This document shows, piece by piece, positions 42,447-53,018 of a DNA stretch of 64,000 nt. The stretch's first letter is position 1; each line of letters begins with the position of its first letter. Location: positions 62,001 through 126,000 of the forward strand of contig JBFWUT010000003.1 in NCBI GenBank assembly GCA_050247135.1, written 5' to 3'. Below the pieces are notes generated by a model. The model had not been told where the DNA came from. It searched no databases and saw only the letters and a list, made by a program, of their open reading frames with translations. A program made the position numbers and the translations under genes. The stretch comes from Berkiella sp050247135. Lineage in GTDB: Bacteria; Pseudomonadota; Gammaproteobacteria; Berkiellales; Berkiellaceae.

Positions 42447-45400
42447 ATGGAAGAAGGACCAGTTTCAGACAGAGCCGATCAAGAAAATGCGCCAAGCAAC
42501 AAATTTGATCTAAAAAGAGCGTTTCTAGCTGCTATAGCGCGCATACCTAAACCTAAAACAACCGTTGTGACAGCAACGGTACCTCAAGTTAAGGGGCGGG
42601 CAAGAAAAATACAACCGTCAGAGTGGCTACTCCCCGTAACCGATGATGAGTTTAATCAAGCAGAATCTCAACTAAAAGACAAGTCAGATGGCACCAAGTT
42701 AAATAAAAAGAAGACCAAATTTTCCTTCTCCTATATCAAAATTGGTGGTGTGGTGTATGCCTTGGCGAATGGCGAATATTTGGGAGAAGGTGCCTACGGT
42801 AAGGTTAAAATGGTTCAAGACAGAACAGGCCGATGCTTTGCAGTCAAGATTGAAGGTAAAGGAACCTATGCTGAGCAAGAGGCAGAAACGAACATAGCAA
42901 AGGCAGTGGGATATTTCCGTGGCCGAGCCGAGCGAAAACTCGATAAGACTACTGAATTTAAAGGCCATGAAATTAGTACTAAGATTTATACGGTAGTCGA
43001 ACTCAGAAAAGGTAAAGAAATATTCCAGAACCTCTATTCCACCGTACTCACACCCGGGCAGCTCTATAAAGATGAAGATCTAAAAAGAAAGAAAAGGGCC
43101 TTAACAGAAGCGCAAAAGTTGATCATTGCTTATAAAAGCTGTGAAAGAACTAACGACTTACACCGACGTGGTATTATCCATGGTGACTTAAAGCCGGCTA
43201 ACTTCATGGCAGCCGTTGATGGCAATCATATCGTTGTGGGATCAATTGACTTTGGATTTTCCTTTCGGCTTGATAAAGCTTCAGATCAACGAGTTATTGT
43301 TCATCCAGGTGCACCTAACGGTACTCCATTAAAGTATATGCCACCAGAGGTCAGAAGAGCACATGCCTCGTTAGAAAGCAGGCAAGATGCTGAATTTTCC
43401 TTTGCATCAGATATCTATTCCTTAGGTATTATGTTTCGTGACGATATCCAATTACCCAAAGAAGTTTATGAACAAATGTGTGCTGACAATGCCAATCAGC
43501 GTTGCAGTGTCACAGATGCTATGAAGAAAATCGTTGCTGAATTAGAGAAGATCCCAGAAAATCAGCGGGATCCTGAAATTACTAAAATCATTGAAGAAAG
43601 TAAACGAGGCGTTAGGCAAAAAGAGAAAGCAGAGCCACAAGAAAAAGATACTTTAGTGGCGCAATTGATGTCAGGTATGAGAGATCCACGTGAAACAGAG
43701 GGAGAAAGTCGTTCGATCAATTATACACTGGATGATTTTAAAGAAATTGCTCATATAATTTATGCAAAGTTAAAACCAGAAGATTTCTATACCCAACTTT
43801 GTGATGCCTACCAAAAACTAGACAATATAGAAGATAAAAAAATATTTATCCATAATGCAGAATGTTTTATAAAAGAACTTATTGCTATGGATGTCAATCA
43901 AGATTTTAAAGTAGCAAATCAATTAGGTGTCGCTCAATTTTTAAGATTAAAAGAAACTGAAAATGACAATGAAGCCAAGGCGTTGTTTGATGCACTTAAT
44001 CAGTCACTGCAACAAGCCTATAACAATGCCGATGCAAGAAAGGCAAAGCTTGATCAAGATACAAGAAGTTTTGAAAATGTGACTGATGGTGAAATTGACA
44101 TTCAAGATTACTTAAAAAACCAACTTGCTCAATCCAGAGTGGCTGGAATTGGTTCACGAGTGAATAAGATCTTCGGTGGCAAAATCGTTGCTATTGATAC
44201 TCATGAATTTAAGAAACATGCTAATGCATTTGCTCATGATTTAAGAGAACAGCAAATAGCATTACTTAAGCAACTACATGCTTCTGACTACTATGGTAAA
44301 AAATCTCTAGATAGGCCTTGGGAAACTGCTGCCTACCAGAAGATTGTAGATCTGAATAATAAAATATCAGCTATGGCGCAGCAGGATATTTTAGCAGCGA
44401 CGAGCAAATCTCACCAAAAAAGAATATTTGAATTCTACTTTAATGTAGTAGAGCAAAGTGTTGAGCTAGGTGATTTTGCGACTGCTAGTACTCTTTTTTC
44501 AATGCTTGAAGCAGGAAATGTCGGAAGACTAGAATATTTAAAAGAGCAAAGACATTTAACAAGGAGATATGAGAAGTGTAGAACGTTAATGTCAACTGCT
44601 AAAAATAATAAAAATCTGAGAGATGAATTTGAAAATAGGTTGGCAGCAGGTAAAGTGATGATCCCGCCACAGTCTATTGTGGCTGGCCAAAGCTTATTGA
44701 GCATTGAAGATACTATTCCAACAATCGTTAATAATAAAACAAACGAATTCAAATTATCTAGATTGGCAAATCAATTAATGGTCGCTTTTGAATCTCAAAG
44801 TAATTTGCTCTTACACGAAACAAAACCCTGTAAAACTGATCTTGTGTCTAGATTTTCGCAACCGATATTGGATGATGGTAATCTCTATCAGTTATCACTT
44901 AAAGTCCAAGGAAGAAAAGTAGACGATCAAACACCTGCGCCGCAGTTTGATCAAGCTGCTAGCAATCTCGCAGAGCAGCTAAAAACAAATGCCAGGGAAA
45001 GAGATCAAGAAACTGTGCGTGCCAATAAACTGATTGCCGACATTCAGCAGGCCAAAGTGACCATTGACGCGTTAGTGGTAGAAACAGCTGAATTAGCCGA
45101 TCTAATGAACGCAAAACGATTATGTGATCTCATTGCCGCTGCCGCGGCGGATAAAAATAATAGTGTTAAGTTGGCAGTAAAGGTCAACCCTATTGATAAA
45201 AATAAAATAGAAAAAATTGCCAGAGCCATAGCTGCAAAACAACCTGCCCAGGAATCAGCGGTACCTGTCGTTGCTGAAGCTCCTGTCGCTGTTGCTATTG
45301 AAGTTCCTGCAGCTGCTGATGAAGTTCCTGTTGCGGTCGCTGATGAAGCTCCCGTTGCTGTTGCTATTGAAGTTCCTGCAGCTGCTGATGAAGTTCCTGT

Positions 45401-47192
45401 TGCGGTCGCTGATGAAGCTCCCGTTGCTGTTGCTATTGAAGTTCCTGCAGCTGCTGATGAAGTGCCTGTTGCAGTCGCTGAGGAAATCCCGGAAGCTGAG
45501 GTAATTCCTGCTGCTGCAGCTGCAAATGTGCCAGTCATTGAGCCCATAGAACGCCCTGCTGTGGCTGCAGCGCAATCAGACGAGGAAGCTGTGCTTCAAG
45601 CCAAATCTCAAGCCATGGAAATAGGATTTTTACAAGGAAATGAACATAGAGTATCAGCAACCCAAAACCTTGAAAATCTGTTAAAGCACTATGTGAAAGC
45701 GATAGTAGAAGCACAAAGTGAGGATCCTTTAGCTGTTCAAAAAGCCTTGCCAGTAGTGGCTGAATTAAATGAACAAATCCAACATCTAATTAACAGAGTG
45801 AACACAGCGACCCAATCTAAAAATGCACAAATCAAAGAAGCTGCTCAATCGGCTAAAGATAGCATGGAAGGCATGGTTGAGAAGTATCAAGATCTTAATA
45901 AACACTTGGATGCTAAGAATGAAGAACTTAGCATCGGTAAAAAGGTAAAACGTAAAGTTAAAAAATTAGCTAAAAAGGTGAAAAGGATTGCTCGAAAAGG
46001 GGAAAAAGCCAAAGTCAAACCAAAAGATACATTGGGTTATATCAATGCTCTAAGAGATGAAACACAAAAACGTACCCGAGGAATAAGCGCAATGTTGCCT
46101 GTTGAACCTCCGCAACGCCCTGTTGAACCTCAGCAGCGCCGAGTACGCTTTGCTAATGAAGTAGAAATAGTTGAACCTCAGCAGCCCCAAGCACGCTTTG
46201 CTGATGAAGTAGAAATAGTTGAACCTCAGCAAGGTCGAGAAGTCATTAGCGATGAAGAAGTCCAACTCGCAGTTGCTCCGTCGTCTGTTATAGAAGCTGT
46301 GGAGGTTCCTGTTGCACCAGGGCTAAGTTTGAGCAGAGCTGACATCCAAGAGGAAGCATTACCTGCATTGAAGCGCATGCAGAAACTATTGGAGGAACCT
46401 AAGTCTAAAGATCGTAACCAAATTGAGATCGATGCTATGAAAATGGGGGTAGGTATTTTAATGGCACTTTCTAAAGAGAAGAAGCCAAATACATTTGAGG
46501 ATATTGTCAAACAGGCTTCCATTGTTACTGATGCTCATGATCCACAAGCACAAATACTTAAGGAAGCAGCTCGAACTATCATTGCGGTACTCATCCCTCC
46601 GAAAGCGCAATTATCAGATTTGAATGTCAGAACTGTTAAAATGCAAGAGAAAATTGACATTCTAAAACAAGCTAAACCAATGACAGAAAAGATTATAAGG
46701 AAAATTAAATTAAGAGAAGACATTATTAAACATATGAGAAAGCAGTTTGAGGAACTGGCAAAAAGTCCTAGTGCCACCGCTACTAACGTGGAACTAACGC
46801 AACCAGTTGAAACAACGCGAGCACAACCGGTCACCGCTGCTAAAAGAACCTCTTCTCGTCCAGGAATGAATGCGAACGCAGCATTACTAAAAAATTGTAT
46901 CGATGAATTTCAAGAGATGATTGAGAACATTAATGATCCTAAATATAAAGTATTGTTTAAAGAAGGCGTAGATCCTAAGCGCACCATGCTATTAATTCTG
47001 TATGAATTAAGAGAAATTGATCCTAAAAATATCACTCATGAACAAATCAATTCCTTATATGACAAGGGTAAAAAATATTGGATAGAAGACAATCTTCAGC
47101 CTCACAAAGATAATCCATTAATTAAATTGAAGGATCAATTACCATCTACTCAAAGTCAAATAGGGGAAAGGCCAAACCCAAACCCGGTATAG
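42447..47192 (+). CDS. Giant protein kinase-like protein I (1581 residues)
   Basis: A 1581-residue protein. The kinase domain spans about 100-380: glycine loop GEGAYGKV (113-120), ATP lysine K134 in FAVKIEG, HGDLKPAN (245-252) with catalytic Asp247 but Gly in place of Arg of HRD, DFG (268-270), PPE (299-301) and SDIYSLG (321-327). Catalytic residues are present, so it may be an active non-RD kinase. Behind it lie a long helical body, a 3x23-residue Ala/Val/Pro/Glu repeat (about 944-1012), a highly basic stretch at about 1165-1190 (KKVKRKVKKLAKKVKR), and two 16-residue VEPQQ..RFA.EVEI repeats (about 1225-1260). No signal peptide. AAGGGGG lies 7 nt upstream. The next gene starts 11 nt downstream. 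Probable host-directed effector; substrate unknown. Confidence 0.78.
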   Translation: MEEGPVSDRADQENAPSNKFDLKRAFLAAIARIPKPKTTVVTATVPQVKGRARKIQPSEWLLPVTDDEFNQAESQLKDKSDGTKLNKKKTKFSFSYIKIGGVVYALANGEYLGEGAYGKVKMVQDRTGRCFAVKIEGKGTYAEQEAETNIAKAVGYFRGRAERKLDKTTEFKGHEISTKIYTVVELRKGKEIFQNLYSTVLTPGQLYKDEDLKRKKRALTEAQKLIIAYKSCERTNDLHRRGIIHGDLKPANFMAAVDGNHIVVGSIDFGFSFRLDKASDQRVIVHPGAPNGTPLKYMPPEVRRAHASLESRQDAEFSFASDIYSLGIMFRDDIQLPKEVYEQMCADNANQRCSVTDAMKKIVAELEKIPENQRDPEITKIIEESKRGVRQKEKAEPQEKDTLVAQLMSGMRDPRETEGESRSINYTLDDFKEIAHIIYAKLKPEDFYTQLCDAYQKLDNIEDKKIFIHNAECFIKELIAMDVNQDFKVANQLGVAQFLRLKETENDNEAKALFDALNQSLQQAYNNADARKAKLDQDTRSFENVTDGEIDIQDYLKNQLAQSRVAGIGSRVNKIFGGKIVAIDTHEFKKHANAFAHDLREQQIALLKQLHASDYYGKKSLDRPWETAAYQKIVDLNNKISAMAQQDILAATSKSHQKRIFEFYFNVVEQSVELGDFATASTLFSMLEAGNVGRLEYLKEQRHLTRRYEKCRTLMSTAKNNKNLRDEFENRLAAGKVMIPPQSIVAGQSLLSIEDTIPTIVNNKTNEFKLSRLANQLMVAFESQSNLLLHETKPCKTDLVSRFSQPILDDGNLYQLSLKVQGRKVDDQTPAPQFDQAASNLAEQLKTNARERDQETVRANKLIADIQQAKVTIDALVVETAELADLMNAKRLCDLIAAAAADKNNSVKLAVKVNPIDKNKIEKIARAIAAKQPAQESAVPVVAEAPVAVAIEVPAAADEVPVAVADEAPVAVAIEVPAAADEVPVAVADEAPVAVAIEVPAAADEVPVAVAEEIPEAEVIPAAAAANVPVIEPIERPAVAAAQSDEEAVLQAKSQAMEIGFLQGNEHRVSATQNLENLLKHYVKAIVEAQSEDPLAVQKALPVVAELNEQIQHLINRVNTATQSKNAQIKEAAQSAKDSMEGMVEKYQDLNKHLDAKNEELSIGKKVKRKVKKLAKKVKRIARKGEKAKVKPKDTLGYINALRDETQKRTRGISAMLPVEPPQRPVEPQQRRVRFANEVEIVEPQQPQARFADEVEIVEPQQGREVISDEEVQLAVAPSSVIEAVEVPVAPGLSLSRADIQEEALPALKRMQKLLEEPKSKDRNQIEIDAMKMGVGILMALSKEKKPNTFEDIVKQASIVTDAHDPQAQILKEAARTIIAVLIPPKAQLSDLNVRTVKMQEKIDILKQAKPMTEKIIRKIKLREDIIKHMRKQFEELAKSPSATATNVELTQPVETTRAQPVTAAKRTSSRPGMNANAALLKNCIDEFQEMIENINDPKYKVLFKEGVDPKRTMLLILYELREIDPKNITHEQINSLYDKGKKYWIEDNLQPHKDNPLIKLKDQLPSTQSQIGERPNPNPV
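45276..45482. repeat. Three in-frame 69-bp tandem repeats
   Basis: Copies at 45276-45344, 45345-45413 and 45414-45482 encode the 23-residue unit EAPVAVAIEVPAAADEVPVA-VAD; the third ends in GAG in place of GAT and has a few changes. Units are a multiple of three, so copy-number change would keep the frame. Open frames on the other strand here are shadows of the repeat. Confidence 0.9.
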
Positions 47193-47203
47193 AGGTCTAG
47201 ACG

Positions 47204-50200
47204 ATGCCGATAACATTACAACAATGGCAAGCTCTATCTGAAAACGACCGCAATGCCTTTTGGTTAAAATGTGAACAAAGTGATCCTATCGAGTTAAGCA
47301 ATATCTGGAAAATAGAATGGCAGCTCGCTCATGATTACTTTGCACAGGACGAACATAAAAATCAGCTAAAAATGAATCATAAAGGGCAGGGAGCTTCAAC
47401 ACGTCATTCATTTATACAAATCGATGGCAAAGTGTATATGTTAGCCAGAAAGGACAAGCTTCTTGGTGAGGGTTCATTTGGCAAAGTTAAGCCTACCTAT
47501 TTTAAAGATGACGAAGCAGATGTTTTAAATCAAAATGCTGAGCAATGTATTGTCAAGGTTATCAAGGCACAAGAAGCTGAAGATGAGGCAGCAGTGGCTA
47601 GGGAGGCTTATGCTTTAGAACAACTGGGTGAACTCTATGCCAAAGGCGAAAGAGATTTACCAAATGGGAAAAAGAAGTTCTATTTAGTCGCAAAACGTCA
47701 TGAAGGCAAAGAACTATATGAGTTACTCATGCAGAATAAGTTAAATAATGCAGAGTTGTTAATCATTGCCTATCAATGCTGTGAATTATTAGAACAGGCT
47801 CATCAAAAAGGTATTCTACACCTTGATTTAAAGCCTGAAAATATTCTTGTAGATATAAAAAATGGTGTCATTCAGGTCAAATTAATTGATTGGGGATTAT
47901 CCGTCCCCATTCATGATACCCAAGAACAGGTCGAAGTTGATATTTGTGGAACACCTGGCTACATCTCTCCAGAAATTCTTAATGCTACTTCAAAGGCATC
48001 GGTAGCCTCAGATATATTTTCATTAGGTGCCATTTTCAGAAGTGACTTCCATTTTCCCTTAAGCGAATGTGAAAATATGCTGCATCATGATTCGAATAAG
48101 CGAATTAGTTTGCAAAAACAAAAAAGCAAGCTACTCACTGCGCTAGATAATCTTCTTGATGATGAAAAGACACCTTCGGTTCTTGAGTTTATTCATGAGA
48201 AAAGCAAAGTCATTCAACCAGTAAGCGAAGTGATTGCAGTGCCTGAGCTAGACAAGCCCTTCAATTGGAGATTAACAGTCATTAGCACCATTTTGAATAC
48301 CTTAAAAGAATATCGTGTCAATGTTATACTAAATGCTGATGATAGGTGGCAATTGGATGCTCAATCGTTAGGGCATATTTTGAAAGAATTAGAAGCAATT
48401 CATACTAATATTGACCTTGATGACAATGAGAAGCTGACTGAATTTGATAAAGTATTAAAAAGAATTGAGCATACTTATTATGGTGCTATTAGAGTATTAT
48501 TTCATGAGCAATGTGATAACTTAGCTTGGGAACGAGATTATAATACTGTTTTTGATGTTTTTGATAAAATGATTGCTTCATTTAATGAAGATGATAATGC
48601 CTTTTTTCAGGAACATGTTCAGCCTGCTATTGATGCATTTGACGATATCAATTCAAATTATTTGCTAGAGGCAGACGATAAATCTATTGCGTTCTACAAG
48701 GCAATGGTAGATTTACTGGATTCCTATTTGGAAAAAGTAGTTGAAGAACCTCGATATTTGCCAGTTATACGTGGATTAAATGAAGCTTTAGAAAAATTAA
48801 AAGTTATTGAAGAGCCAACGCTTGAAACAGATGCTGAAAGTGAAGTGGATGAGTTATTCGCGAGTTTTGGCATTCAGGTAGAGAAGAATGACGAGATCGA
48901 CGATGCGGCGATTGATAAATTGATGAAGGAGATGGAGGCTGAATCGGAGCCCGAACCCGAACTTGATTATTCAAATGCAGTTTCGACACAAATGGATGAG
49001 TTCATAGAAGCGCTCATTGAATACAATCAAGTTCATTATAGTAATCAATTGTCAATCATTATTGAAAATCTGCAAACCAAAATGCAACGTATCTACTATC
49101 AACGTAATCCTAAACAATGTATTGAAGCGGTAATAGCTGAAAATGATGTGGCTATGGAAGATATAGATACAGCTGTATTTTTATTAGAACAACTTGAGCC
49201 TTGGCAGGTAAGCGCTACCAGACTTAAAGAACAAACCCAGGAATTTATTCAAGGCCAAGAACTATTAGAACAACTTCAATTAGATGAAGAACTTAAATTT
49301 TTAGAGCTAAAGCAAAACATTTTTGACTATGCCATATATCTTTTTAGACAAAAAGCTCATTTGCAAGATGATAAATCAGAATTCTACACAGCACTAATAA
49401 AATATATTAATAATCGAAAACGGATTGACAGTGAAAATGAGTCATTTTTGATAAGCTTACTGGGTTTGCAGACCCGTAAGGCAGATCAACAATACTATGC
49501 TGACATTATGGGCGATATTAGGGAAATATATCAGCAATTAGGTGCCGAATATCATATTGATTTGTCTCAGCTAGCAGATAAATTAGCCGGTCGAAAAGCG
49601 TTTTTTAAAGAGTTGGCTATTGAGCCCCCTGCAAGGCGGTTACCCAGTAGTCCTATTGTTGAATTTGATCTGAAAAGCTTATCTAAACTGTTAGCGGTTG
49701 ATGAGGCATTTTTAAATAAACATGCTGTGATTAGATTGATATTAAAAGGGTTGCAGGAAAGCCTCGCCATTAAACGTGATTCCTCAGCTAGCATGTTAGT
49801 ATTAGAAATGACAAAGTTAATACAAAAAATTGAATCATTGCCTGATGACATGCCACACCGTTCTAAGCTGGCTGTCATTAAATCCTATCTTGCTAATAAA
49901 GAGAATGAGCTCAAAGCTCAGCGTGCACTTGATCTGTTAAAGCAACTTGATGAAAATGTTTTAAAGATCTTTGCAGATATCACTACAAACTTACAGGAGC
50001 ATGAATGGGCCAGTGCGGTATCATTAACACAACAAGATTTTGCCGTTAGAGCATTATCGCCGGCTGAAACTACCAACGTGGAACTATTACAGCGGGCAAT
50101 TGATCTTCTTGCAAGTAAATATAGTGAAATTATAAATGATGATTCAATTAAATGGGATCGAAAACCCACAAAAGATGATTTGGCTGCAATCTCAAGTCAA

Positions 50201-52732
50201 ATACAACACAAGCTCGCTTTGTATCAAGAAGGTTTGCTGAAAATAAATCCTGAACATGAATTGCGATTAATCTTAAAAAATACTTCACATAACCCACGGT
50301 TAACCCAATTGGCACAAAGTGTCGCTGAAGAGCTTGATTTTGAAATTGATTTTAGTGAGGCTAAAGTCCTTGAGCGAAATCCAGATGAGCTAGTGGAACT
50401 CAAAGTGGCCAATGCAAGGCGCGCTGAAGAGATTACACGTATTAAGCAGAGTTGGACCGCGTTAGCTGAAAAGCTCTGTGCTAAACCAAACCCTGATAAA
50501 AATGATTATCTCGTATTTTCGGAACAGCTTTTTAAAGAAACAATAGATCATTTAAGTAAATGGTATCAGGATGCAAATGCTGTACAACGTAAAAATTTGT
50601 CAGCCCATGTTATTCCTTCATTGGAACAGCATTTTGCTGCTGTTAAGGAAAAAGTCGTTAGTCATTATATTACATCGCAACAACAGAAAATCTTGGCCTT
50701 GAAAAATGAGCATGCAGATATTGCAGATAGTGAACATGAAGCCCAGCAATGCAAAAAAATGATTTGTAGAAAGCTTGAGTTACCTGAAAGTCCAGTTGTT
50801 CGACCTAACGTGCAATATCAAGAGTTAAAATTAGTCATTAAGCCCAGTGACATTGAGGAACAGATTGCGCTACTTAACCCGGTCACTGTTCAAAATAGAA
50901 CAATTATTACCCAGGACGCCAACGCACTTGAAAAAGCACAACAACAAAAGTTATTGATGAATAAATCTCATAGCCAATCTCAACTTGATAAACTATTGCA
51001 GAAAATGAAACAGATTGATCTGGAATACTTAAAAGAGAGAAAGTCGTTGGATGATGCCTATCATCTGATCATTGCCTACGATCCTAAAGCCAAACGTTCA
51101 ATTACATTTTATGCTCAAGAAGTTTTAAAGGCAAAAGAGGACGCTATTAAAAGTGAACAAGAACGTCTAAAAAATGTTGAAATAATAAAAGATGTATCCG
51201 ATCAAATTAAAGAGGCACAACTAGCCAATATTGAGCTTGAAATTGATTTGGAAAATAAATTAGAACAAGCTAAGCAAGCGCAATTAATAGAACAAACCCA
51301 TTTCCTTGAGCAAATGGATATCGTCATATCACCTTTATCTTTAGCTGATTCACCAATAGAACCTATTAGGATGGAACCTTTAGATGTCACTGTTCCAGCG
51401 CTAGATGCTACCCATTATCAACAGTTACCATTAACTGATTCTCTGCTACATATTCAAGAGCAGGTGCTTTTTCCTCAAGATGAAAATGCACTGCTGACTA
51501 GAGAGATCTATCAAGCACAACGTTCTTTACGTCACTATCATGCTGAATCTTTGGTGGATCAACATCGTGACAGCTTTGAATTCAGTGAGCAAGATAAACC
51601 TGTTTTGCAAAGGATAAAAGAAATAGCAGAGAAAGTGAAACTATTAAAACAACAGACAGCAACTAGGCAAGGACCTTCTTTACCAACTTTATTAAAAGAA
51701 CTCAATGATCTTAAGTCAGAACACGCGGCTTTGCATAATCGTTTTAAAAGAAATATGGTAGAAATTGAAAAGAGTAAAAAGACAGAACGTCATCTTCTTA
51801 ATAATGTGATGAATGATAAAATAACTCAAAGAAATACTACCCTCTCCCAATTCAAAGAAGCAGCTAAGGCATTAGATGCTGTGTTGGTTGATCCTGTTGC
51901 GGAATATCATGCAAAACAAAGACATCATGAGCATCTATTTGCCAGGAAATGGTTTAAAAGCCAAGCCAAGTCTGTTGGAAGGCGTATTTATGGTAAGGAA
52001 CGGTCTCGAAGTAAACAATGTAAGTTTATAGAAGATGTCTTTTTAGGTATTCAGCAAGATGTCAAAGCATCTGATATTCTTTCGGTTAAAGAAAGAGCGA
52101 TTATTGCTTATCAGTGTTTAGCACAAGTGCAAAGGGAAATTTTAGACGAACGAAATGTTTTTTCTTCCGATCTATTCAAGGTGTGTGAAAAGCAAATGCA
52201 AAAAATTGAGGATGTGTTACGCTCTTTGAAAGCAATTGAACCACCTGTTGTATCTAAACTGAATATGTCTGAAGAAGCCTTTATGAAAACCGTTTTTTAT
52301 CAAAGAAGAAATGCTGCTGATCAGGAGTTGCCTCTTGAATTGCGAATAATCAATCATTGTAAAAAATATAATGCCATTCCCCAAACGAATATGCATTTTG
52401 GGCAGGGTGGTACACTAACGATGCTTGAGTCAAATATTCAACGTGAATTAGCTCAAATTCAGTATTTTGCTGAATTTGGTAGTCATGAGGTCCGGGTTGA
52501 GGCATTGAAGTTGTTAGCAAAACTCCATCAGAATGAAGATATGAAGCAATTTGAGGAAAAGTCTGCTGCTAGAATATCGCAAATGCAGCCTGTTGAAAAA
52601 AAGGTATCAGCAAACGTAGATTTACAAAAAATATCCAATAAGGATCGAAAACAATTGATTTCAGAGAAAGTGGCTTACCTTAAAAAGGAATACTTAGCGG
52701 ATTTCGATAATGCTGGTCCAAGGCTGAATTAA
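47204..52732 (+). CDS. Giant protein kinase-like protein II (1842 residues)
   Basis: A 1842-residue protein related to the preceding one in the kinase part: both have a short RHSFIQIDGKVYMLA / FSYIKIGGVVYALA strand just before the glycine loop. Motifs: GEGSFGKV (88-95), K118 in IVKVIK, HLDLKPEN (206-213) with catalytic Asp208, DWG (229-231) where DFG is usual, and GTPGYISPE (250-258). DWG also occurs in casein kinase 2, an active kinase, so the change does not imply loss of activity. From about 290 to the end it is mainly long charged helices and coiled coils (for example 1185-1300 and 1470-1540), with no membrane segment. It follows the other giant gene by 11 nt with AGAGGT upstream and is probably co-transcribed. 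Ends 5 nt from convergent ptsH. Confidence 0.78.
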   Translation: MPITLQQWQALSENDRNAFWLKCEQSDPIELSNIWKIEWQLAHDYFAQDEHKNQLKMNHKGQGASTRHSFIQIDGKVYMLARKDKLLGEGSFGKVKPTYFKDDEADVLNQNAEQCIVKVIKAQEAEDEAAVAREAYALEQLGELYAKGERDLPNGKKKFYLVAKRHEGKELYELLMQNKLNNAELLIIAYQCCELLEQAHQKGILHLDLKPENILVDIKNGVIQVKLIDWGLSVPIHDTQEQVEVDICGTPGYISPEILNATSKASVASDIFSLGAIFRSDFHFPLSECENMLHHDSNKRISLQKQKSKLLTALDNLLDDEKTPSVLEFIHEKSKVIQPVSEVIAVPELDKPFNWRLTVISTILNTLKEYRVNVILNADDRWQLDAQSLGHILKELEAIHTNIDLDDNEKLTEFDKVLKRIEHTYYGAIRVLFHEQCDNLAWERDYNTVFDVFDKMIASFNEDDNAFFQEHVQPAIDAFDDINSNYLLEADDKSIAFYKAMVDLLDSYLEKVVEEPRYLPVIRGLNEALEKLKVIEEPTLETDAESEVDELFASFGIQVEKNDEIDDAAIDKLMKEMEAESEPEPELDYSNAVSTQMDEFIEALIEYNQVHYSNQLSIIIENLQTKMQRIYYQRNPKQCIEAVIAENDVAMEDIDTAVFLLEQLEPWQVSATRLKEQTQEFIQGQELLEQLQLDEELKFLELKQNIFDYAIYLFRQKAHLQDDKSEFYTALIKYINNRKRIDSENESFLISLLGLQTRKADQQYYADIMGDIREIYQQLGAEYHIDLSQLADKLAGRKAFFKELAIEPPARRLPSSPIVEFDLKSLSKLLAVDEAFLNKHAVIRLILKGLQESLAIKRDSSASMLVLEMTKLIQKIESLPDDMPHRSKLAVIKSYLANKENELKAQRALDLLKQLDENVLKIFADITTNLQEHEWASAVSLTQQDFAVRALSPAETTNVELLQRAIDLLASKYSEIINDDSIKWDRKPTKDDLAAISSQIQHKLALYQEGLLKINPEHELRLILKNTSHNPRLTQLAQSVAEELDFEIDFSEAKVLERNPDELVELKVANARRAEEITRIKQSWTALAEKLCAKPNPDKNDYLVFSEQLFKETIDHLSKWYQDANAVQRKNLSAHVIPSLEQHFAAVKEKVVSHYITSQQQKILALKNEHADIADSEHEAQQCKKMICRKLELPESPVVRPNVQYQELKLVIKPSDIEEQIALLNPVTVQNRTIITQDANALEKAQQQKLLMNKSHSQSQLDKLLQKMKQIDLEYLKERKSLDDAYHLIIAYDPKAKRSITFYAQEVLKAKEDAIKSEQERLKNVEIIKDVSDQIKEAQLANIELEIDLENKLEQAKQAQLIEQTHFLEQMDIVISPLSLADSPIEPIRMEPLDVTVPALDATHYQQLPLTDSLLHIQEQVLFPQDENALLTREIYQAQRSLRHYHAESLVDQHRDSFEFSEQDKPVLQRIKEIAEKVKLLKQQTATRQGPSLPTLLKELNDLKSEHAALHNRFKRNMVEIEKSKKTERHLLNNVMNDKITQRNTTLSQFKEAAKALDAVLVDPVAEYHAKQRHHEHLFARKWFKSQAKSVGRRIYGKERSRSKQCKFIEDVFLGIQQDVKASDILSVKERAIIAYQCLAQVQREILDERNVFSSDLFKVCEKQMQKIEDVLRSLKAIEPPVVSKLNMSEEAFMKTVFYQRRNAADQELPLELRIINHCKKYNAIPQTNMHFGQGGTLTMLESNIQRELAQIQYFAEFGSHEVRVEALKLLAKLHQNEDMKQFEEKSAARISQMQPVEKKVSANVDLQKISNKDRKQLISEKVAYLKKEYLADFDNAGPRLN

Positions 52733-52737
52733 AATCA

Positions 52738-53007
52738 TTATCGTTCTTCGCCAAAACGATTATTTACTAACGTTTCAATCGCTGCTAAGGCATCGATTTC
52801 ATCTTCACCTTCAATGGCGACATCTATCCATGAATGCTGACTTGCCGCGAGCATCATGACACCCATAATGCTTTTACCATTGACTGTTTTGCCATTACGC
52901 GAGATCTCAATATGGCTTGAAAAGCGTGAGGCAGTTTGCACAAACTTAGCTGCTGCTCGGGCATGCAGTCCAAGTTTATTGATAATTTGAATTTGTTTTT
53001 GCATCAT
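52738..53007 (-). CDS. ptsH: Phosphocarrier protein HPr (NPr-like)
   Basis: An 89-residue phosphocarrier of the phosphotransferase system. His15 in GLHARAA accepts the phosphate from enzyme I, and Ser46 in GKSIMGVMML is the site for HPr kinase, whose gene lies 1.5 kb upstream. In this chromosomal context, next to ptsN and rpoN, it serves the regulatory nitrogen PTS rather than sugar uptake. It is the last gene of the minus-strand cluster, 11 nt after the EIIA-Man-like gene. The start is one of two adjacent ATGs. Confidence 0.95.
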   Translation of the reverse strand: MMQKQIQIINKLGLHARAAAKFVQTASRFSSHIEISRNGKTVNGKSIMGVMMLAASQHSWIDVAIEGEDEIDALAAIETLVNNRFGEER

Positions 53008-53018
53008 TTAACAAAGGC

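Noticed and set aside
45276..45482. Tandem repeats as a CRISPR array
   Set aside because: The copies abut without spacers and are in frame with the kinase gene.
45044..45575. Two long minus-strand open frames opposite the 69-bp repeats
   Set aside because: They arise because the Ala/Val/Pro/Glu repeat has no stop codons in other frames; amino-acid make-up is low complexity and no ribosome binding site is seen.
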